DNA from: Actinomyces denticolens
Lineage (GTDB): Bacteria; Actinomycetota; Actinomycetes; Actinomycetales; Actinomycetaceae
Direction of reading: 5' to 3'
DNA: 64,000 nt
Assembly (NCBI RefSeq): GCF_002072185.1
Contig: NZ_MVIW01000003.1
Coordinates: forward strand, 62,001 to 126,000
In this document: positions 1-7,296 of the stretch, in pieces
Position numbering within the stretch: the first letter of the stretch is position 1
Layout of the letters: each line of letters starts with the position of its first letter
Position numbers and translations under genes: made by a program
The notes under the pieces: generated by a model
What the model was told of the DNA's origin: nothing
The model's database searches: none
Seen by the model: the letters and a program-made list of their open reading frames with translations, nothing else

Positions 1-75
1 GAGCGGCAGGGCCTTCCAGCCCTGGAAGCGCAGGCCGGGCTTGGCGGCCTTGTCGAGTGTGCGGCGGTGCAGCAT
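1..75 (-). CDS. ABC transporter permease, DppC-like (N-terminal fragment)
   Basis: Only the first 25 codons are inside the window. They read leftward from an ATG at 75 and begin MLHRRTLDKAAKPG. The ATG shares one base with the TGA of the upstream permease (TGATG), which implies translational coupling. The position directly after a DppB-type permease predicts the second inner-membrane permease (DppC-like) of a peptide importer. The visible residues are the basic cytoplasmic leader and contain no diagnostic motif, so the identity rests on context. Confidence 0.6.
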   Translation of the reverse strand, partial: MLHRRTLDKAAKPGLRFQGWKALPL

Positions 76-1040
76 CAGACGCTCCTGATTCGCGGGTTGA
101 CGAGGACGTAGAGCATGTCGACGATGATGTTGATGACGATGAACGCCAGCGCGACAGTGATCGAGACGCCCTGAACGATGTTGACCTCGTTGCGGGTGAT
201 GCCATCGAGGATGAGCTGGCCCATGCCCTTGATGTTGAAGATGATCTCGATGACGACGGCGCCGCCCATCGAGTAGCCCACGCGCAGGCCCAGAACCGTC
301 AGCGGGGTGATGAGCGCGTTGCGCAGGACGTTGCGCGCCACGACGACGCGCTTGGGGATGCCGGCGCCGATGGCGGTGCGCACGTAGTCGCGGTCGAGCT
401 CCTCGACCATGGCGGTGCGCACGACCCGGGTGAGCGAGCCGATGTTGGGTACGGCGATGGCCAGGGCCGGCAGGAACACCTGGCGGACGTACTCGCCGGG
501 GTCGTCGGAGAAGTGGACCCAGTCGGTGATGAGCGCCGGGAAGATCCCCGCTCCCCCGGGCACATCGGTGAGCCACTGGATGAGCAGCAGCGCCAACCAG
601 AAGGAGGGGGTGGCCAGGCAGGCGATGGAGACGACGCGGATGATCTGGTCGGGCCAGCGGTCGCGGTACAGGGCCGCGACGACACCGAGGATCGCGGCGA
701 CGATGATCGCCACGGCCAGGCCGATGAGGGTGAGCTGGAGAGTGATGGGGAAGGCGTCCGAGATGAGTCGGCTGATGTCGACGCCGGTGAAGCTCTGGCC
801 GAGGTCGCCGTGGACGAGACCGACGAGGTAGTCCCAGAACCTGGTCAGGAGGGGGTCGTTGAGGTGGTGGTCGATCCGGTACTGCTCGAGGGCCTCCGCC
901 GATGCCGCCTCGCCCAGCGCCAGGCGCGCGGGGTCTGCCGAGGAGAACGACATGACGACGAAGACGAGCAGCGTCACACCCAGCACCATGACGGGCAGCG
1001 CCAGAAGACGCCGTCCGATCAGGCGGATGAGGTTGGACAC
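75..1040 (-). CDS. ABC transporter permease, DppB/OppB-like
   Basis: This 321-residue integral membrane protein is the first permease of a peptide/nickel-type ABC importer. It opens with the typical DppB arrangement: a short basic segment and a hydrophobic helix at about residues 12-32, then an extracytoplasmic region up to about 95. Further helices lie near 97-120, 130-155, 190-205, 240-265 and 285-305. The EAA-type cytoplasmic loop that contacts the ATPase is near residues 212-240 (DRDYVRTAIGAGIPKR). Length and layout match the family. It follows the solute-binding protein gene by 228 bases and overlaps the next permease gene by one base. The ATPase genes would lie left of the window. The substrate cannot be read from the sequence; short peptides are the usual cargo. 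Confidence 0.88.
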   Translation of the reverse strand: MSNLIRLIGRRLLALPVMVLGVTLLVFVVMSFSSADPARLALGEAASAEALEQYRIDHHLNDPLLTRFWDYLVGLVHGDLGQSFTGVDISRLISDAFPITLQLTLIGLAVAIIVAAILGVVAALYRDRWPDQIIRVVSIACLATPSFWLALLLIQWLTDVPGGAGIFPALITDWVHFSDDPGEYVRQVFLPALAIAVPNIGSLTRVVRTAMVEELDRDYVRTAIGAGIPKRVVVARNVLRNALITPLTVLGLRVGYSMGGAVVIEIIFNIKGMGQLILDGITRNEVNIVQGVSITVALAFIVINIIVDMLYVLVNPRIRSV

Positions 1041-1143
1041 TGGAGTGCTCCTTTGCTTCGGTGTCCCGCCCGGGTGGGCGGTGATTGGCCTGCCGACCCG
1101 CCCCGGCGCTCATGGGGCGCGAGGGGTCGGTCGGGCGACCACA

Positions 1144-1171
1144 GATATATTGTCTGACGTCTGATGTTCGA
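1144..1171 (-). promoter_or_regulatory. Putative promoter/operator upstream of the dppB-like gene
   Basis: The 19-mer tctgacgtctgatgttcga (1153-1171, plus-strand reading) recurs with 17 of 19 matches at 2920-2938, in front of the solute-binding protein gene. On the minus strand it is followed at once by a TATATC element (1144-1149) that could be the -10 of a promoter reading into the permease gene. Both copies contain the core GACGTC. The divergent FadR-type GntR regulator at 3068 is the obvious candidate binder, but that assignment is inferred. Confidence 0.45.
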
Positions 1172-1267
1172 TGGCAAATCGGCGGCGATCCCGCCAATCG
1201 CGGCGCGGCGCTCCCCCGACGAGCGGAAGAGCGCCGCGCGCGCCTCAGGCGGATGAGCCCACGGGAC

Positions 1268-2902
1268 TCAGCTGTTGTTCGAGCCGACCCCGGTGAAGGA
1301 CAGGCCGGTCAGGGTGATCGGCTTGAAGTTGACCAGGGTGTCGCCATTCCAGGCCGTGGGAGTCTTGCGGTGGAAGATCGGGTAGAGCGGCACGACCTCG
1401 GAGATGGTGTCGAAGACCTCCTGCCAGGCCGCGACCTGCTCGTCACCCGTCTTCTGCACAGCGGCGTCCAGCATCTCCTGGACCTTGGTCTGCGACTCCT
1501 GGCCCTTCCAGTGCATGCGCTCGTCGATCCAGGTGTCGCCGGAGTACCACCAGCGCAGGAGAAGGTCCGCGTCATTGCCGAACACCGAGGGGTCGCCGGG
1601 CGCGATGACGATGTCATAGGCGTCGGGCTTGCCGTCGATGGTGTTGTAGACGTCGGCGGACTTCTTCTCCTCATAGGTGACCGTCAGGCCCGCGGCCTCG
1701 AGGTTCTCCTTGATGATGGGGCGGACCGAGGAGAACCAGCCGTGGTCGGAGCACAGCAGGCGCACGGTCTTCAGGCCGGTCTCGGCCAGGAGGGCCTTGG
1801 CCTTCTCGACGCCGCCGGTGGAGTAGTCGACCTTGGCGGCGCGGTAGGCGGGGTGCTCCTTCTGGACGAAGCAGGTGGCCGGGGTGGCCAGGCCGGCCAT
1901 GCCGTTCTTGCAGATCGACGCGTAGTCGAGGGCGTAGAGGATCGCCTGGCGGTTCTTGACCTCCTTCATGGGCTCGGAGCCGCAGTTGAACATCGCGAAC
2001 AGGAGGCCGAAGCCCTGCTCTGCGCTGACCTTGACCGGGGCGGACATGGCGGTGAGCTGGGCGGCGGGCACGGCGTCGATCGCCTGGACGGTGCCGTTGC
2101 TCATCGCGTTGGTGCGCGTGGTGTCATCGGGCAGGACCTGCCAGGTCATGGACTTGGCCAGGGCGGGCTTGGGGCCGTTGTACTTGTCGTTGCGCTCGAA
2201 GACGACGGTCTTGGACGCGGCGCCGTTGTCCTTCATGACGTAGGGGCCGGTGCCCACGGGCATCTGGTCGAAGGCCTTCGCATCGGCCTCGACGACGGCC
2301 TTCGGGACGATCTTGACCACGGCGACGCGCTCGGCGACCAGCGAGAAGGGGTACTTGAGCGTGAGGGTGACGGTCTTGTCGTCCTTCTTCTCCACCTTGT
2401 CGAGGAAGGGGAGGAAGGAGGCGTACAGGGACTTGTTGTCCGGGTTGAGGACCCGCTCGAAGGAGAAGACGACGTCCTCCACGGTGACGGCGGTGCCGTC
2501 GGAGAAGACGGCGCCGTCGCGCAGGGCGACCTCGTAGCTCGTGTCACTGACCTTGGCGGGCAGCGCGGCGCCGAGGGCCGGGTAGCACTCGCGGGTGGCG
2601 GGGTGGATCTCGGTCAGGCCCTCCATGGTGTGCCAGTTGGCGGCGACGGTCAGGGCCGACGTCGTCGTCATCGGGTCGTAGCCGTTGGTGCCGAGCTCGT
2701 AGGAGATGCCGGCGGTGATGACGCCGTCCTTGTTGGTCACCTCGACATCGGGGGCGGCCGAGGAGCCAGCGCCAGTGCTGGACTTCTTGGCGGTCCCACC
2801 ACCGCAGGCGGCGAGCGTCGCCGCGATGCCGGCGGCCAGGCCCATGGTGGAGCTGATCTTGATGAAGTCGCGCCGGGAAGCGCGGGGAAGTGAAATCGCC
2901 AT
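1268..2902 (-). CDS. Peptide ABC transporter solute-binding lipoprotein (SBP family 5)
   Basis: This 544-residue extracellular substrate-binding lipoprotein belongs to the DppA/OppA class. The N-terminus combines a twin-arginine-like motif (SRRDFIKIS, residues 9-17) with a lipobox LAAC whose cysteine is residue 33. It is therefore probably exported by Tat or Sec and lipid-anchored. The family-5 core is visible: YEVALRDGAVFSDGTAVTVEDV around residues 130-150 matches the conserved segment of the family. The ATG at 2902 is chosen over one ten codons upstream because AGGAG lies seven bases before it, and because the upstream one would fall inside the repeated operator-like motif. It is the first gene of the importer transcribed leftward. 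Confidence 0.88.
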   Translation of the reverse strand: MAISLPRASRRDFIKISSTMGLAAGIAATLAACGGGTAKKSSTGAGSSAAPDVEVTNKDGVITAGISYELGTNGYDPMTTTSALTVAANWHTMEGLTEIHPATRECYPALGAALPAKVSDTSYEVALRDGAVFSDGTAVTVEDVVFSFERVLNPDNKSLYASFLPFLDKVEKKDDKTVTLTLKYPFSLVAERVAVVKIVPKAVVEADAKAFDQMPVGTGPYVMKDNGAASKTVVFERNDKYNGPKPALAKSMTWQVLPDDTTRTNAMSNGTVQAIDAVPAAQLTAMSAPVKVSAEQGFGLLFAMFNCGSEPMKEVKNRQAILYALDYASICKNGMAGLATPATCFVQKEHPAYRAAKVDYSTGGVEKAKALLAETGLKTVRLLCSDHGWFSSVRPIIKENLEAAGLTVTYEEKKSADVYNTIDGKPDAYDIVIAPGDPSVFGNDADLLLRWWYSGDTWIDERMHWKGQESQTKVQEMLDAAVQKTGDEQVAAWQEVFDTISEVVPLYPIFHRKTPTAWNGDTLVNFKPITLTGLSFTGVGSNNS

Positions 2903-2919
2903 TGATGGACTCCTGAAGA

Positions 2920-2938
2920 TCTGACGTCTCATGTCCGA
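2920..2938 (-). promoter_or_regulatory. Putative operator upstream of the solute-binding protein gene
   Basis: The sequence tctgacgtctcatgtccga is a near copy (17 of 19) of the motif at 1153-1171. It lies 17-35 bases upstream of the lipoprotein ATG at 2902, where a bound protein would block leftward transcription. It also lies about 130 bases before the divergent GntR-family gene, so it could serve autoregulation. Confidence 0.45.
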
Positions 2939-3067
2939 CGTAGGTAGAATGACTTTAACAGGTTCGACCCGCTTCCAGCCAACCGTTAACAGAACCGTGT
3001 CAGAATCTCTATGGGACCTTGGCCGCTGAAGGCCCGGTCATCGAGCCGAAGAGCGAGAGAGTGAGGT

Positions 3068-3808
3068 GTGCCACACATGGCCCCCGGAGAAGCCCCGCGC
3101 AGTAGCTACGTCGCCCTGTCCCCGGCACCGATGACCCAGGCGTCCACCGCGATGAGCGCGATCAAGGACTACATACTCTCGCACCACCTCCGGCCGGGCG
3201 ACCCGCTGCCCACCGAGTCCAAGCTGTGCGCCGACCTCGGCGTATCGCGCTCCTCCGTGCGCGAGGCGGTTCGCACGCTCGTCGCCCTCGACATCGTGGA
3301 GGTCCGTCATGGCCACGGCATGTTCGTCGGCCAGGTCTCCATGCGCCCGATGGTCGAATCCCTCGTGTTCCGGGGCCTGCTGGCCCCGGGTGATGACTAC
3401 GCGAGCCTGCGCGACGTCGTCGAGGTGCGCACCACCCTGGACATCGCGCTGGCCGACGAGGTCGTCAAGGTGTGGAAGGGCCGCCCCGACCCCGTCCTCG
3501 ACGGCTACATCGACGACATGGAGGAGCTCGCCGCCGAGGGCAAGACCTTCTCCGAGCAGGACCGGGCCTTCCATGCGCGGCTCCTGGAGCCCCTCGCCAA
3601 TCATCTGTGGGCCCGCCTCATCGACGCCTTCTGGGCCGTCCACACCCTGACAGTTCCGCTCATGGATGCGCCCGCCGCGGAGGACATCATCATCACGGCC
3701 AAGGCGCACCGCGAGATGCTCGAGGCAGCGCGAAGGGGCGACGCCGAGGCCTACCGCAAGGCGACCCGCAAGCACTACGCCCCACTCGCCTCGGCCCTGA
3801 GCTCCTGA
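3068..3808 (+). CDS. GntR-family transcriptional regulator, FadR subfamily (FCD domain)
   Basis: This 246-residue cytoplasmic DNA-binding regulator has two parts. A winged helix at about residues 28-85 carries the GntR signature (RPGDPLPTESKLCADLGVS followed by SSVREAVRTL). An all-helical FCD ligand domain follows at about 110-235, where the metal-ligand type residues DRAFHARLL and AHREMLEA can be seen. It is transcribed away from the peptide importer, and two copies of a 19-base motif precede the importer genes, so local control of the importer is likely. The start is a GTG; an ATG three codons downstream is possible. It may also influence the purine permease gene 131 bases downstream. The ligand is unknown. 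Confidence 0.88.
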   Translation: MPHMAPGEAPRSSYVALSPAPMTQASTAMSAIKDYILSHHLRPGDPLPTESKLCADLGVSRSSVREAVRTLVALDIVEVRHGHGMFVGQVSMRPMVESLVFRGLLAPGDDYASLRDVVEVRTTLDIALADEVVKVWKGRPDPVLDGYIDDMEELAAEGKTFSEQDRAFHARLLEPLANHLWARLIDAFWAVHTLTVPLMDAPAAEDIIITAKAHREMLEAARRGDAEAYRKATRKHYAPLASALSS

Positions 3809-3819
3809 GTCCCCGCCCT

Positions 3820-3849
3820 GGGGCGGGCCGTCCCGGGGCGGCCCGCCCC
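3820..3849 (+). terminator. GC-rich hairpin after the GntR gene
   Basis: An 11-bp perfect stem (3820-3830 with 3839-3849) and an 8-base loop begin 12 bases after the regulator stop codon. No T-run follows, as is common in high-GC actinobacteria. A terminator between the regulator and the permease is the simplest reading. Confidence 0.55.
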
Positions 3850-3939
3850 GGCGGGACCTGCGGGACCGGTTTCCCCCATGGGCCTGGGCAGGGGACAATG
3901 ACGCCGTCCTCGTCCCGCTCCGCACTCCCGGGAGACCGC

Positions 3940-5922
3940 ATGACACAGGGCAGCGCCCTGCGCACCTCACCGCACGCTCCTGCCAGAACCGTCGACCCGG
4001 TCGACGCCGTGCCGCCGATCGGCAGGCTCTCGATCCTCTCCATCCAGCACGTGCTCGCCTTCTACGCGGGCGCCGTCGTCGTCCCACTGGTGATCTCCTC
4101 CGGCCTCCACCTGGATGCCGAGACCACCATCCATCTCATCAACGCCGATCTCTTCACCTGCGGCATCGCCACGATCATCCAGTCGGCGGGCCTGGGGCCG
4201 AGGATCGGCGTGCGGCTGCCCCTCATCCAGGGCGTGACCTTCACCGCGGTCTCGCCCCTCATCGCGATCGGCATGACGGCCTCCGGGGGGCGGGGCGGAA
4301 CCGCGGGCCTGGCCACGATGTACGGTTCGATCATCGCCGCCGGAGTCCTCACCTTCCTCGCGGCGCCCTGGTTCGCCCGCCTGCTGAGGTTCTTCCCGCC
4401 GGTGGTCACCGGCACGCTGCTGACCGTCATGGGCACGACCCTCATGAGCGTCTCAGCCGGGGACATCGTCTCCTGGGGCACGGGCGCCGCCGAGGGCACC
4501 ACCGACGCGCAGATCGCCGCACTGACGATCAAGGGCCTGCTCTACGCCCTGGGGACGCTGGGCGTCATCATCCTCGTGCAGCGGGTCTTCAAGGGCTTCA
4601 TGGCCACCATCGCCGTCCTCGTGGGCCTCGTCGTCGCCACGGCGGTGGCCCTGGCCCTGGGCGACGCGGACTTCTCCGGGGTGGCCGCCGCGGCCCCGGT
4701 GGGCCTGACCACCCCCTTCTTCTTCGGCATCCCGCAGTTCTCCCTGGCCGGCATCGTGTCCATGGCCATCGTCATGGCGGTGACCGCCGTGGAGACCACC
4801 GGCGATGTCTTCGCCACCGGCGAGGTGGTCGGTCGGCGGATCACGCCCCGCCACATCGCCAACGCGCTGCGCGCCGATGGGCTGTCCACATTCCTGGGAG
4901 GGGTCTTCAACTCCTTCCCCTACACCTGCTTCGCGCAGAACGTCGGACTCGTGCGCCTGACCCGGGTGAAGTCGAGGTGGGTCGTCACCGCCGCGGGCGG
5001 GCTCATGATCCTCCTGGGCCTGCTGCCCAAGGCCGGGGCAGTCGTCGCCGCGATCCCCGCCCCCGTCATCGGAGGGGCGTCGCTGGCCATGTTCGCCTCG
5101 GTGGCCGTGGTGGGCATCCAGACGCTCTCCAAGGTGGACATGCATGACAACCGCAATGCGGTCATCGTCTCCTCCTCCATCGGCCTGGCCCTGCTGGTGA
5201 CCTTCAAGCCCGAACTGGCGGGGATGATGCCGTCCTGGCTCGCGATCCTCTTCGGCTCGGGCGTGACAATCGGCTCGATCACCGCGGTCGTCCTCAACCT
5301 GCTGTTCTTCCACATCGGGCGCCAGACGGGCCCGGATGTGGCGCGTGTGAACGGCCGCCCGGTCAGCCTGGAGGAGGTCAACGCCATGGACCGCGAACGG
5401 TTCGTCGCGGCCTTCTCCCCCATGCACGCCGGCGCCACCTGGCCCGCCGAGCGGGTGTGGGAGGGCATCCCCTTCGAGTCCACCGCACGACTGCGCGAGG
5501 CCTTCCAGGACGTCGTCCTGTCGGCCAGCGGCGTGGAGCAGGCCACCCTGACCGCCAACTACCGGGACATCGTCGACCTCATCCTCGACGAGGGCGCAGA
5601 GGCGGACCCCCAGGCGGGACTCGACACGGCGTCGCTGGCCCTGGGAGAGTTCAACGATGCCGAGGCAGCCGAGCTGCGAGCGCTGTCCGAGGCCTACCAC
5701 GAGCGCTTCGACCGCCCGCTGGTCATGTGCGTGGAGCGCCTGGCCGACCGGTCCCAGCTCATCTCCCGGGGCTGGAACCGCGTCGAGGCCTCCCCCGAGC
5801 GCGAGGCCCGCACAACGATCGGGGAGATCGTCGACATCGCCGATGAGCGCTTCGACGCCATGATCGCCGACGCCAACCCCGTGCGCAGCGCCTGGGCCCG
5901 CAAGTTCGAGCAGCTCGACTGA
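3940..5922 (+). CDS. NCS2 purine permease fused to an OHCU-decarboxylase (UraD)-like domain
   Basis: This 660-residue protein joins two modules. Residues about 30-465 form a nucleobase:cation symporter-2 with roughly 14 hydrophobic segments. It carries the family motifs AVETTGDVFATGE (near 283) and QNVGLVRLTRVKSR (near 332), typical of xanthine/urate permeases. Residues about 483-650 resemble 2-oxo-4-hydroxy-4-carboxy-5-ureidoimidazoline decarboxylase of uric-acid breakdown: MDRERFVAAFSPMHAGATW, then PFESTARLREAF, then LSEAYHERFDRPLV and EIVDIADERF. The usual catalytic AHPDL segment reads ANYRDI here, so the histidine seems to be lost. The ATG at 3940 is preceded by GGGAG at five bases. An ATG at 3898 is an alternative. 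A urate or xanthine uptake role is likely, but whether the cytoplasmic domain is an enzyme or a sensor is open. Confidence 0.85.
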   Translation: MTQGSALRTSPHAPARTVDPVDAVPPIGRLSILSIQHVLAFYAGAVVVPLVISSGLHLDAETTIHLINADLFTCGIATIIQSAGLGPRIGVRLPLIQGVTFTAVSPLIAIGMTASGGRGGTAGLATMYGSIIAAGVLTFLAAPWFARLLRFFPPVVTGTLLTVMGTTLMSVSAGDIVSWGTGAAEGTTDAQIAALTIKGLLYALGTLGVIILVQRVFKGFMATIAVLVGLVVATAVALALGDADFSGVAAAAPVGLTTPFFFGIPQFSLAGIVSMAIVMAVTAVETTGDVFATGEVVGRRITPRHIANALRADGLSTFLGGVFNSFPYTCFAQNVGLVRLTRVKSRWVVTAAGGLMILLGLLPKAGAVVAAIPAPVIGGASLAMFASVAVVGIQTLSKVDMHDNRNAVIVSSSIGLALLVTFKPELAGMMPSWLAILFGSGVTIGSITAVVLNLLFFHIGRQTGPDVARVNGRPVSLEEVNAMDRERFVAAFSPMHAGATWPAERVWEGIPFESTARLREAFQDVVLSASGVEQATLTANYRDIVDLILDEGAEADPQAGLDTASLALGEFNDAEAAELRALSEAYHERFDRPLVMCVERLADRSQLISRGWNRVEASPEREARTTIGEIVDIADERFDAMIADANPVRSAWARKFEQLD

Positions 5923-5930
5923 CGCGCCCG

Positions 5931-6020
5931 GCCCCGCATACCGTCTCATCCCGCCGTTGCGCCCTCATACTCGCTGTTTGAGGGCGCAACGGCGGGGCGA
6001 GACGGTTTCTGCGGGGTGAG
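5931..6020. repeat. Long palindromic intergenic repeat (19-bp-phased family)
   Basis: Arms 5940-5967 and 5979-6006 pair over 28 positions with one mismatch and one wobble, around an 11-base loop. The outer part of each arm is the module ccgtctcatccc or its complement, and a further gtgaggg unit follows exactly 19 bases after the gagac at 5999. The same modules, in the same phase and orientation, build the blocks at 63162-63370 and 63466-63601. The palindrome sits nine bases after the permease stop codon, so it may also act as its terminator. Confidence 0.75.
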
Positions 6021-6060
6021 GGCGCAGGGACTCCCGCACTCGGAGCACCCGCGCACGAGC

Positions 6061-6104
6061 ACGATGATGGCCCCCGCACCACGTGGTGCAGGGGCCATCA
6101 TCGT
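6061..6104. terminator. 22-bp hairpin directly abutting the tmRNA 3' end
   Basis: Positions 6061-6104 form an almost perfect 44-base palindrome, with one C/A mismatch at 6075/6090. It starts at the base next to the encoded CCA of the leftward tmRNA. It lies between two convergent units (the purine permease and tmRNA) and is well placed to terminate both. Confidence 0.7.
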
Positions 6105-6475
6105 TGGTGGAGATGCGGGGAATCGAACCCCGGTCCGACGGGCATGCAACAGGACTTCTCCGGGCGCAGCTCGCTAGTGATTTTCTCGGCCCCGGCGTCT
6201 CACACGAGCAAGGACGCCGACGGGCTCAGTCGATGAGGAGTCCCGAGGAACCTACCGACACGGTTCCTCAGCAGTGGCTCCCTGGATGACGCCAGGAACC
6301 GGGGCGGAAGCGATCCCCGGGCTGACGGACTTCGAGGCTCGCTCAGGCGGCGAGGGCGAAGTCGGTGCGAGTGTTATCGGCACCTATAGGTTCGCGCAGA
6401 GCGTTGACGAGATGACTGCGCATCCTCGACCCGCTTCTCCTGAACCCATGACCGTCGTCGAAACCGATCATCCCC
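6105..6475 (-). ncRNA. ssrA: Transfer-messenger RNA (tmRNA)
   Basis: The 371-nt one-piece tmRNA rescues stalled ribosomes together with SmpB. The 5' end is GGGGATGATCGGTTTCGAC, the classic tmRNA start. The 3' end is a TTCGATTC T-loop followed by CATCTCCACCA with CCA encoded. GGGGATG pairs with CATCTCC to form the seven-base-pair acceptor stem. A resume codon opens the tag ADNTRTDFALAA followed by TGA. A TACAAC element six bases upstream of position 6475 on the minus strand is a good -10. The smpB gene lies just upstream in the same direction. Confidence 0.96.
6343..6381 (-). other. tmRNA proteolysis-tag reading frame
   Basis: Twelve codons starting with GCC encode ADNTRTDFALAA and end in TGA. 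The ALAA end matches the usual C-terminal degron recognised by ClpXP-type proteases. The first alanine may be charged from the tRNA-like domain or encoded by the resume codon. Confidence 0.85.
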
Positions 6476-6562
6476 TATGGAGTTGTACCGCCGACGAACC
6501 CGCTGGGCGAGCCCATGGCGGCTGCTCATCATAGCAGGCGAACCGAGAGGCGGTCCAGGCGG

Positions 6563-6586
6563 TGCCCGGACAGAACGGTCCGGGCA
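6563..6586 (-). terminator. Hairpin downstream of smpB
   Basis: An eight-base-pair stem (tgcccgga with tccgggca) and an eight-base loop lie 30 bases after the smpB stop codon, between smpB and the tmRNA gene. There is no T-tract. Confidence 0.45.
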
Positions 6587-6615
6587 TCCCTAGAGGGCCC
6601 CGCGGCCCGCGCCGC

Positions 6616-7158
6616 TCAGCCCCGGCGCCGGTTGGCGGCCGCCATGGCGCGCTGCGCCTCCCGGTTGTCCTGAGCCTCGCGCAGCGCCTGCCGCTTGTCC
6701 CAGTCCTGCTTGCCCCGCGCCAGGGCGATCTCGAGCTTCGCCCGGCCGCCGATGAAGTACAGCTCCAGGGGGACGATGGTGAAGCCCTTGGCGGCCACGC
6801 GCATGGCGAGCCTGGCGAGCTCGGCGCGGTGCAGGAGGAGCTTGCGCTTGCGGCGCGGCGCGTGATTATTCCACGTGCCCTGGAGGTACTCGGGGATATG
6901 CGCGCCCTGCAGCCAGGCCTCGCCGTTGCGATCGATCTCGATCCAGGCCTCGGTCAGCGAGGCCCGTCCCATGCGCAGCGCCTTGACCTCCGTGCCGGTC
7001 AGCGCCAGCCCCGCCTCGTAGCGGTCCTCGATGAAGTAGTCGTGGGCGGCCTTCTTATTCCGGGCGATCGTCTTATGGGCGTCCGAGGCGGCCTTGGCGC
7101 GCTCGCCCGGGGTCGGCTTCTTGGACGAGCCCTGTCGCGCCCTACCCGATGCCGCCAT
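6616..7158 (-). CDS. smpB: SsrA-binding protein SmpB
   Basis: This 180-residue RNA-binding protein delivers tmRNA to stalled ribosomes. Family landmarks are present in order: an [16 protein letters not shown] beta-barrel start, the [13 protein letters not shown] stretch, [20 protein letters not shown], and the basic C-terminal tail [20 protein letters not shown] that mimics an mRNA helix. The N-terminus has a basic extension of about 30 residues, common in actinobacteria. The ATG at 7158 is chosen because GGAGGGAG precedes it by about six bases; an upstream ATG at 7179 has no ribosome-binding site. It lies upstream of its RNA partner ssrA on the same strand. Confidence 0.95.
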   Translation of the reverse strand: MAASGRARQGSSKKPTPGERAKAASDAHKTIARNKKAAHDYFIEDRYEAGLALTGTEVKALRMGRASLTEAWIEIDRNGEAWLQGAHIPEYLQGTWNNHAPRRKRKLLLHRAELARLAMRVAAKGFTIVPLELYFIGGRAKLEIALARGKQDWDKRQALREAQDNREAQRAMAAANRRRG

Positions 7159-7296
7159 GGTCGTCTCCCTCCGGTTCATCCGATGCGATCGCCGCGCCGC
7201 CGGGCCCAGCAGGAGCCGGAGTCGGGCGCGGCGCGCGGACTGGAGAGTCTACGCGCCGCGCGCGCTCGTTCGCGCGCTGGGCGCTCCGCCCCGGGC

